NCBI GenBank assembly: GCA_014529385.2
Contig: CM043952.1
Span: 61,458,119-61,522,118 of the forward strand
Length of the DNA: 64,000 nt
Reading direction: 5' to 3'
Origin: Adiantum capillus-veneris
Taxonomy: Eukaryota > Streptophyta > Polypodiopsida > Polypodiales > Pteridaceae
In this document: one piece after another, positions 55,314-64,000 of the stretch
How positions within the stretch are numbered: the first letter of the stretch is position 1
Layout of the letters: every line of letters begins with the position of its first letter
The notes under the pieces: model-generated
Told to the model about the DNA's origin: nothing
The model's input: only the letters and a program-made list of their open reading frames with translations
The model's database searches: none
Program-made: the position numbers and the translations under genes

Positions 55314-58300
55314 ACTTGTGCAAACTGTTCTTGATGCTTTGTCAGATTCTTACCAGACTTTTGCTAGTACTTGGAGACTTATGACCCAAGGAAATCCTGA
55401 AGTTGTCAAGTTTGATGTATTATGCACATTGTTGTGCAAGAGTCACTTTCCAAAAAAACAAGACTAGGCAGTGTGCAGTTGAACAATCTTTTATTGCAGC
55501 TCAAAGAAAAGGTGGGAACAACAATGTAACCACTTCTTATGGTTCTGTTGTGAGTGACAAAACTTTTGTTCCTAATGCTTCTGCTGACAGCACTTCGTCT
55601 GGCAATTCTAGTGATAAGATAAAAAAGAAGATGCGTTGCCATTATTGTAAGCTAATGATCACTTGATTTAGCAGTGTCCAAAATTAAATGCAAAAGAAGC
55701 TAAGAAGAACGAGGTTGGATCCACTACAGGGTCCAATACAAGTGCAGCAATTGTAGACTCTTTTGTCAAAAGATAATGTGATGTTGATGTTGATGTTGAT
55801 GTTGATGCAGGATGGGCATTTAGTGCAAAGTGCACTTATGATTCTATTGTCCATGATGCATGTATGTCACCTGCTACACATTCACATGTGTGGTATTTTG
55901 ACAGTGGTGCTACAAAGCACATTAACTCACATCGTGATTTATTTACCTCTATTGAGTCTGTCCCTCAAGGGGGAATACGGTGACTTGTGCCAACAATGCC
56001 ACTTATCATGTTCAAGGAGTTGGAAAGATTGTGCTTAATCCTGCAAATGGAAGTTCTTTCACACTTGTTGATACATTGTATGGACCTGGGATCAAAAAGA
56101 ACCTTTTGTCTATATCTGCACTTGCTAGACTTGGCCTCATAGTCAAATTTGTGGATGATAGATGTACAGCTCATGATCTCAACTTTGGTGATGAAATTGT
56201 TGCATCTGGCCTTTTGTGTTGTGGGCTATATAAGCTCACTTTGTATAACAAGTGTGGACAAAATTTTGCAAATGCAGTTGCAGATTCAAGGGATGTTTCA
56301 GATGCAAAATTGTGGCAAGCACGTTTTGGGCATCCAAATTTTGTCAGTTTGCTGCGTTTGCAGAAATCTGATATGGTTGCTTCTTTGCCACCTCTTGAAG
56401 GACCTATCAAACATGTTTGTGAAGGCTGTATTTTGGGTAAAATGTAGCATGCTAAGTTTCCAAAGGATGGGTCAGTTCGTGCTACATGCAGATTGCAGCT
56501 TGTGCATAGTGATGTTTGTGGGCCTATGCAAACTTCGTCCTTGGGAAATTACTTGTACTTCATGACTTTCATTGATGACTACTCCAGGCATGCATGGGTA
56601 TATCCATTGAAAGCAAGTCTAAAGTGTTTATGTGCTTCAAGCAATTTCTTGCTATGGCTGAAAATGTCTCAAAATGTACTATTGGCACCCTCCGTTTCGA
56701 TCGAAAGCTAAGTCCAAAGTGTTTATGTGCTTCAAGCAATTTCTTGCTACTATGGTTGAAAATGTGTCGAAATGTATTATGGACACCCTCCAGAGGGAGG
56801 AAGTATATGTCTCATGAATTAATGCATTTTTGGCTAGTCGTGGGATAAAACACCAATGTATAGTGTCGTCTACGCCTCCGCAAAATGGTGTTGCTGAGAG
56901 GAAAAACATGTCTCTTACGGAAATGGCATGATGTATGGTCAAGAGTCAAGCTTTACCACATTTATTTTGGCCCGAGGCTGTCATGTGTGCCACTTATGTA
57001 CTCAACAGGTATCCTACGAAAACGTTGCAGTCTATGACTGCATATGAAGCATGGCATGATAGAAATCCATCTATTGAGCACATGCGTGTTCTTAAATGTT
57101 TGCCTTATGGTTTAGTGCCACAAGCGTAGTGCAAAAAATAGGATGATAAGACTGTTGGTTATAGTTCTGAAAGCAAAGGTTACAGGTTGTACCATCCGCA
57201 AACAAAGCGTACATTGTTCTCACGTGATGTTACGTTTGTGGAAGATTATGTTCAGCCTTGCTGTCATGTACTAGAGATAGTAATGTAAGATCACAGGACA
57301 TTTATGACAATTTTATTGCCTCTTTTCAGTGGTGGAAGTTTGAATGTAGATTCAAATGAGTCAAATGTACAGCCTATGGGGGTTTTTGAAAATGTTACAG
57401 ATCAGCCCATTACTGATGCAGATGTACATGATGTACTTGATGAGGAAAGGGCAGAAAATGAGCAGGCTAGATGTATGCCAAAATGGCTCATGTACACTTT
57501 GTGTGATAGTAAATTGGATGCACCTTTATCTAGTCATACTCGTTCAAGTTCTCCCAATGCCTCTTATGCATCAGATTGTTATGTTTTGGTTGTGTCCAGC
57601 TTATGTGATATAGAGGAACCTCTATCTTTTGATGAAGCATAGAATTCAAAAATTGGATGGCTACCATGCAATCAAAATATGATGCACTTATAGAAAATGA
57701 CACATGGACTTTATGTGCTTTCCTCCTGGAAAAAAGGCCATTGGTACAAAGTGGGTTTACAAGTTGAAGTGCAAGCCGGATAGTGAGGTTGATCGCCATA
57801 AGGCTTGACTTGTTCCAAAAGACTATGCGTAACAAAAAGACATAGATTATGAAGAAACTTTTTCTCCCACTTATCGTAGGACTACTGTTCATTTTCTATG
57901 TACACTGGCAACTCATTTTGGTTGGGATGTACATCAATCTGATATTGTTACTTCTTTCTTGAATGGTGACATTTTTGAGGAAGTCTATGTAACGCAGCCT
58001 CACGGTTTTGTTAAGAAAGGACAAGAGGACAAAGTGTGCAGATGTAAGACGGCTTTCTATGGGTTGAAGCAATCTCTTCGTGCTTGGTATGAGAAAGCTG
58101 GGTTGCAGCAATCTCCTCGTGCTTAGTATGAGAAAGCTGACACTCATTTGGTCAAATGAGGCTTTCATAACAGTCCAACAGAAAGCACATTGTATGTCAA
58201 GCATGATGGCGATGTACTTCTCATTGTTGTTCTTTATGTGGATGATTTGTTGATCATTGGTCCCAATGAGGCACATATTGTTGAATTTAAGGCTGATTTG

Positions 58301-59191
58301 AATGCTACTTGAAAGATGAAATATTTGGGGCAGTTGCATCATTACTTGGACATACAGTTTAAGGAGTGTGATGGTGGTATTGCATTGTGTCAAAAAAGTT
58401 ACATAGAGATATTGCGACCAAAGTTTGGACTTGAGGATTGCAAACCTATTGCCACTCCCATGGAAACAGGTTTGAAGTTGAGTCTACATGATGTTGGTGA
58501 TCTTGCTGATGTCACTCTTTACCAAAGTGTCGTTGGCTGACTCATTTATGTATGCAACACGAGGCTAGATATTCAGTTTGCACTCTCACGGGTCAGCAAA
58601 TTTATGCATAGCCTAGGGTCTAGCATTGGTAGGCAGTCAAGAGAATTTTTTCCTACTTGAGTGGCTCTTTGCATCTTGGCTTGTTTTATCCCAAGGGGGG
58701 ATCATTGCCACCGTATTTACATGCTTTTTTGGACTCAGATTGCGCTGGTTGTTATGACACGCGAGTGTCCACAAGTGGTTTTTGTTTCATGCTTGGCAGT
58801 TCATGTTTTCATGGTTGAGCAAGAAGCAACCTACTGTTGCCACTTCCAGTTGTGAGACTGAGTATAGGACAGTCTTCATAGCTACGGTTGAGTGTGTATG
58901 GCTCAGACGCCTTATGTATGATTTGGGTGTTGGACAGGACATTGCCAACATCATCTACACTGATAGTCAGAGAGCATTGGCAGTTGTGAGGAAGCCAGTT
59001 TTTCATGCTTGCACATAGCACATTGAGGTGCATTACCACTATGTCAGGGAGAGGCTCTCAGCAGGAGAGATCACCGGCTTGGCTTATGTGCCAACACATG
59101 ACAACCTTGTAGATCTTTTCACAAAGGCATTGTCTCATGAGAAGTTCAAAGCTTTCTGCAAAGCTTTGGGCTTGCTCCCCTTTGTGGATTG
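55314..59191 (+). pseudogene. gag-pol: Split copia gag-pol, 3' part
   Basis: It resumes in gag at the position of 18196 of the intact copy (LVQTVLDALSDSYQTFASTW). Next come a broken zinc knuckle (MRCHYCKLMIT, one base lost), protease WYFDSGATKHINS (about 55895), integrase finger ending CEGCILGKM and core HSDVCGP, a small duplication in the core near 56600-56760, RT with LYVDDLLIIG (about 58230), a 50-bp tandem duplication near 58065-58130, and RNase H (SSCETEY, about 58845). More than a dozen stops and frameshifts are visible, many more than in the copy at 17082, consistent with greater age. Confidence 0.92.
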
Positions 59192-59269
59192 ATCCTGTCC
59201 TCAGAGCATGGCACTTCCCTTTACTCTTCGTGCCAGCCCTCGTTCACCACATCACTCCCAGGGGGGATT

Positions 59270-59468
59270 TGTTACCATATACATGTGGTAGTGATGTGTG
59301 TGAACACACTGGGACCGTCGGGGCATTTTTTCCCCCCGTGCATTGTATATACGACCATCACTCTAGGGCTATCTATTTTTCCATTGCACAGTAGTAATAC
59401 ACTCTTTGTTGTGTGCCTTGAGCTTCCTTCATCTTTTCCAAACTGTGTGTGTTTCCCTAATTCCAACA
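59270..59468 (+). repeat. 3' LTR of the split copia (199 bp)
   Basis: It starts TGTTACC after the polypurine run cccaggggggattt and ends TTCCAACA. Relative to the 5' LTR it lacks a block including 'tctttaggaggtttt' and a few more bases. The ATCTT target duplication follows. Confidence 0.92.
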
Positions 59469-59513
59469 ATCTTAAGTCTATAAGTGAAGGGTGAGTTTAG
59501 GAAATGAAAAGAC

Positions 59514-60640
59514 ACAAAAGTGCAATAGATCAGCTTGGGTACTGGAATGGGGTGAATTAACTAGATACTTCCAGGACTCCATCTCACATTGGTCCCCGTG
59601 GTTGTGCAAAATTGCTGGTGTAATCTTTAACTCTTATTGGAGATGTAATTGCAAGAAGGGTGAACAATAAAGGACTCCAATGGATTATCGACTTCTGGGA
59701 TGGTAACATTAAGGATTGGAAATCCTATAACCAGCTGAATGCCCAGTTTCAACTCGATGGCACTGAGAAACTACTAATTAGCACAGTTGTAGAAGGCCTA
59801 GGTAATATTTTGATGCCGGTTTGGGATTCTTCTTTCGAGTGGAAAGCTTGAAATTGGCGCAAGAATTGCCTTTTTTCAAAACCTCAAACCAAGGGCATTT
59901 ACCAAGCATTAGTGTACGAGGCAGATTGGTTCGGCCCCTTGAACAAAAAAGTGGAAGTTGCAATGGTCGGAAGCTCAATGGCTTAAAGTCGCAAAGAACA
60001 TTTGGAATCCAAAGTGGCCACAGTTCATGAAGGTTTTTCTCTGGAAGGTGTTGTGGGTGGCTCTTCTGATAGGTGTCAAGATTCATGCATGTGGTATCAG
60101 TTCTGATAGATGTTCAGGGTGGAATTTGGCTAGCGAAGACCTCACCCACCTGTTCATAGAATGCCCGGCTATTAGAGGCCTGGCAAGAAAAGTTTGCAAA
60201 TGGATGCAAAGAACATGGAAGATAGTATTCTTTAAGAAGGATCTATGACTTGGTCGGAAACATTTTCAAAATCCCGCGCTTCTAGTCTGTACTCAAATTG
60301 CCAGCTATACTGCTTCTTCAATAATCTTTGGAAGGCCAAGAACTATCGAGTTTTTGGCATTAACCTATCTATGACTAGTTTCTCACAGAAAGTTCAAGAA
60401 AGTAAGGAAATGACATTTGCGATAGGAAAAGGGCAAAGTTCCGATGACTTGATTAGGGCGACTCTCGCCATTCGGTCGAGCCGTCCTATGTAAAGATTAG
60501 TTAATAGTTTGGTACATGATACGGTTGATGTAACTATCTGTCACTTAAGGCTCGACATGAGCTTGAAGTGGATCTCTACATTTCTTGATGGAATTCTAAT
60601 GCAATCACTCACAATCTGAGTTTTGCAAAAAAGGGAAATG
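59514..60640 (+). pseudogene. LINE remnant, copy 2 (3' part)
   Basis: It is homologous to 10795-11900 of copy 1. Readable pieces include CNRSAWVLEWGELTRYFQDS, WSEAQWLKVAKNIWNP, MKVFLWKVLWVALL, and the zinc-binding segment CSGWNLASEDLTHLFIECP with KVCKWMQRTW. The C-terminal continuation is 60245-60493 (NNLWKAKNYRVFGI). The frames are broken at several places. No RT core is included, so the copy is 5'-truncated, the usual state of LINE insertions. It is followed by the same tail as copy 1. Confidence 0.78.
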
Positions 60641-60688
60641 AAAAGACACATGAACGTGGAAAGTCAAAAGACTTTTTGTGTCCAGGTA

Positions 60689-60902
60689 GTGTTCGGGAAA
60701 AATCATTTTCACAAACATACAAAAATCCCTTTAAGACAAATCTGAACTGGAAATTTTACAATACTAACCAATATTTTTGCAAAATTACACTATTTTCCAT
60801 GTATTTTAAGCGGAATTTTCTCCTTTTTGCCCTCCCCTCAACCGGCTATTTTGATTTTGCAACCGGCTCAAGGCTAAGCTGAGGCACACTTTTCCCGAAC
60901 AC
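60689..60902. mobile_element. 214-bp MITE with TA duplication
   Basis: The ends are inverted repeats, GTGTTCGGGAAAA at the left and its exact complement TTTTCCCGAACAC at the right, flanked by TA on both sides (60687-60688 and 60903-60904). The flanking sequence (tgtcc...tgtcc) is the LINE tail, which continues on the far side. TA duplication and size fit Stowaway/mariner-derived MITEs. Related internal sequence (ctcaaccggct(a/g)ttttgatt) recurs at 63455-63480. Confidence 0.8.
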
Positions 60903-60904
60903 TA

Positions 60905-61375
60905 TGTCCAAGTGGTCGAGTGCATATTGGTATATTTGTGTTCCTCTTCTCCTTTGTTTTTTTCTGTCAAGGTGGTTTTCTTCTCTGTAGAGTGCTTTGG
61001 AACTATGTAGGTAGTGATTATATATTTTTTAAAGTCATTAGGAATACCTTATGTATTTTTTTAAGCCATTACCAATACTTGATATGCAAGTTCTTAGAAG
61101 CATCATGCATACGTAATTGGTCAAAAGATGTGAAAAGGTCGGTTCGGGTTGTTCGAAACCTATTCCAATAAAATAATGCCACCTCATATATTTAGGAGGC
61201 TTTGAGGTTGGCTCAAATTTCAAGAATTTAGTTCAAAAGTATTAACTTTGGAGAATTTTTGTTCACAAATATGGTTTTCACCTTCTCATAAAGGCATAAA
61301 GGGGTGGTGGAAAGAATCAAAAGTTGGTACCGTAGAATCATTCTCCGGTTGGTGTTTTGTACATGTGTTGTGGGT

Positions 61376-61376
<1 letters not shown>
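60905..61376. other. LINE tail remainder and unassigned sequence
   Basis: The first 60 bases continue the LINE tail (ttcctcttctcctttg). The remainder to the poly-G run is AT-rich with no recognised feature. Confidence 0.4.
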
Positions 61377-61377
<1 letters not shown>

Positions 61378-61424
<47 letters not shown>

Positions 61425-61432
61425 AGGGGGGG
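61378..61432. repeat. Long poly-G tract
   Basis: About 46 consecutive G (61378-61423), then AA and seven more G. The glycine- and proline-rich open frames across it are artefacts. Confidence 0.9.
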
Positions 61433-61719
61433 TTTCCTTTTTACAGCGCACTTTACCCATTTTGAGATATTTTGCCCGTTTTTTGATGGGTGAAAAAGAA
61501 AGCTAACCTTAAAAAAATACCCAAGAATTTCATAAAATTTGGGAAATATGAAGGTGTAGGGAATGGTCATCCACTGACAATTCCTTGAAAGAAAGAGCGA
61601 CCACATGGCCATCGACGAAACGGACGTCGAAAGCCATGGTGGGAGCACTTTTGGAAGGGAATGGTCAATGGATGACCATTCTCAGCCGCCAAATGTCGAA
61701 GGGAGGGGAGCAATGCAAC

Positions 61720-61835
61720 TTGCACAAACGACACAAAGGATGCGAGTTGCTCAGATACTCAGTTGCGCAAACGACACAGAGGACGCTCAGTTGGGTAGAC
61801 AACACAGAGGACGCTCAATTACATGGAGTCAATTT
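61720..61835. repeat. Short tandem repeat, 30-40-bp unit
   Basis: Three diverged copies of 'caaacgacacagaggacgct' followed by 'cagttg' occur near 61726, 61767 and 61798. Confidence 0.65.
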
Positions 61836-61942
61836 TTCATATGCTGACATGGCGAATGGTGGTTAATAATTTGATTGTTGACGTGTGACCAAATCATTTG
61901 CATAGCTTGAAAATCATTCTCCATGCGGATGTGGCTTTCCAA

Positions 61943-62010
61943 TCTATACTATATATTAAGTGGACTATGATTCCGATGGACACGTGTCATCTTTTGAGCC
62001 TCTGGCCAAT
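61943..62010 (+). mobile_element. Helitron-like 5' terminus
   Basis: TCTATACTATATATTAAG, preceded by A, is very close to the conserved 5' end of plant Helitrons (TC start, inserted between A and T). It is followed by ggacacgtgtcatc, a motif also common there. A CTRR 3' end with hairpin was not found. Confidence 0.5.
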
Positions 62011-62091
62011 CCAGTCCGAAGGTAGACGAATAGACAAGGAGTATAAGACGTAGCCGAACAGGTAGACCAACTCACCCCGCCATTTCTGCAC

Positions 62092-62094
<3 letters not shown>

Positions 62095-62158
<64 letters not shown>
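62095..62158. repeat. (GA)n microsatellite
   Basis: Pure GA run of about 64 bp. Confidence 0.97.
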
Positions 62159-62160
<2 letters not shown>

Positions 62161-62337
62161 TTTCCATAGTTGTTGTCCCATGTGACGCAAAGAGAGAGAG
62201 AGCTCTGTGTGTGTATTCGCGCTGGACTCGGCCTGCTGTGTTTAATTGGTGGCAGCTTTATTAGTGATGGATTTTGTATGACGCATTTTTCCTAAACATT
62301 GAGTCCAATCAAAGCATAAGCTCCAACTTTGCAGTCA

Positions 62338-62937
<600 letters not shown>

Positions 62938-63520
62938 GCGACGTGACACGTCGTCTTGCTCTGCAATGTTAATTGAAGAGAATACATAGGTGCACGAGTG
63001 ATTTAACACTGGCATCTGGATACTTCTGCAATATATGCGCATTATGTCGCCTTGCAATTTTAGGGAAGAGATAGCCAGCCTGCAACTTAGCCATATTAGA
63101 GTTTCCAGGTACCTTTGTAATCATTGCAACTTTCTCCATCGGCTCAGCAAGACACGATATTTTGAGGATGGTGCCCTTGCTTCTGCCTTCGATGCGTCCT
63201 TACTTACTTCTGCCTTAGATTAGGAACATAAATACAAGGGTATTTTGGTAACTTTTAAAATTTGGGAGATATTTTGGGAATTTCCACAAATTAGAGGGGT
63301 ATTTTGGTTTGGTAATTTTACCAAAAAAAAATCAATCAGACGTTTGCTTTGGGGTAGTTTCAGAGAGAATTTTTTTCAAGATAGATGATTTTTTTGCAAT
63401 TTAACTCTATTTTCTTGAATTTTCCAAGCAGACTTTCTCCTTCTCCCCGTTCCTTCAACCGGCTGTTTTGATTGTTCAATTCGATTGGTCAAAGCTTAGT
63501 TGACGCACTTTTCTTGAACA
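62938..63520. other. Unassigned spacer with MITE-related remnant
   Basis: No gene is seen. The segment 63425-63522 shares 'ccttcaaccggctgttttgatt' and 'acgcacttttcttgaacactg' with the right half of the MITE at 60689, so it is probably a diverged relative whose left end I cannot define. Confidence 0.4.
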
Positions 63521-63524
63521 CTGA

Positions 63525-63525
63525 T

Positions 63526-63557
<32 letters not shown>
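63525..63557. repeat. (CA)n microsatellite
   Basis: CA run of about 32 bp. Confidence 0.9.
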
Positions 63558-63559
<2 letters not shown>

Positions 63560-63669
63560 AGTTTAAGCACCTACTCCCTGTGTTTGAGAAAAATCATTTT
63601 TCCACACATACAAAATTCATTTCCTTGATTTTGTCAAGAGGAAGTTTTAGAAAATTATGCTTTTTTTCT

Positions 63670-63774
63670 GGAGTTTCACACTTTTTTCTCTATTTTGGGC
63701 CGAAATTTCTCCTTTTCCCCTTGCCTTCAGCCAGCTATGTTCCCTGCAGCCCCGACGACCTAGGTGAATAGTGT

Positions 63775-63840
<66 letters not shown>

Positions 63841-64000
63841 TCATCTATACTATATATGAAAGAGGAATTCAGGTGGCCACGTGGTTGAAAATGGTTTTGT
63901 CTGGCCATACTTGCCTGAGTGAGGTGATACCAATAGAACCGGCGAGTGTGCTCTGAGTCGGACCAAACGACGCGCGTGACACACACGCGCACAAAGTTTG
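63670..64000 (+). repeat. 340-bp direct repeat, second copy
   Basis: Second copy of 62600-62937, running to the window edge. It includes a GA run (63776-63838) and a Helitron-like terminus at 63844. Confidence 0.9.
63776..63838. repeat. (GA)n microsatellite
   Basis: Pure GA run of about 63 bp inside the second direct repeat. Confidence 0.96.

Noticed and set aside
61248-61493. Glycine-rich protein
   Set aside because: The glycines come from the poly-G tract; nothing else in the frame supports a gene.

Overview
This window is nuclear DNA of a land plant. It is built almost entirely of transposable elements: Ty1/copia and Ty3/gypsy LTR retrotransposons primed by Met- and Asp-type tRNA sites, LINE remnants, a BED-finger DNA transposon, a MITE and Helitron-type termini, with many long (GA)n and (TG)n microsatellites. 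I see no intact host gene, no tRNA or rRNA gene and no prokaryotic gene. The size and nesting of the elements would fit a large repeat-rich genome such as a fern or gymnosperm, but the sequence alone does not fix the species. All calls come from reading motifs and repeats by eye.

Layout. 1-1500: minus-strand gypsy-like gag remnant and GA microsatellites. 1982-7879: a 5.9-kb DNA transposon bounded by a 10-bp direct repeat, with ATCGAT-rich subterminal regions, tandem repeats near both ends, a BED zinc finger and a decayed protein-kinase gene. 7882-8338: a foldback with arms of about 205 bp, made from an adjacent gene fragment. 9895-12601: LINE reverse-transcriptase remnant and its 3' tail. 12607-59468: one old copia element, recognised by matching ATCTT target-site duplications 46.9 kb apart, split by about 41.7 kb of later insertions. 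59474-61000: a second LINE copy with the same tail, containing a TA-flanked MITE. 61000-64000: microsatellites, a poly-G run, Helitron-like 5' ends and a 340-bp direct duplication.

Inside the split copia. A gypsy family with 640-660-bp LTRs occurs at least twice: a 5' copy (13615-about 24579), itself interrupted by a copia element with intact 227-bp LTRs and a CAAAC duplication (17082-22215), and a longer copy (30968-about 52708) with a single gag-pol frame. The longer copy is interrupted in RNase H by a different LTR element (38752-49649, GTCAA duplication). That insert has 959-bp LTRs, gag, an intact protease motif and a tail, but no reverse transcriptase, RNase H or integrase. It also carries a captured DEAD-box helicase fragment. 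Between the two gypsy copies (24580-30967) is a further mosaic LTR region with a long coiled-coil gene of unknown function.

Most unusual observations: a second, degenerate retropepsin-like domain downstream of integrase in both gypsy copies; a tail of repeated W-x-P-K motifs shared by three elements; long palindromes repeated about every 110-125 bp in the untranslated leaders of two different LTR elements; an extra 20 bp at the 3' end of the 38752-49649 element that looks like integration from an LTR-LTR junction; and the kinase-carrying DNA transposon.
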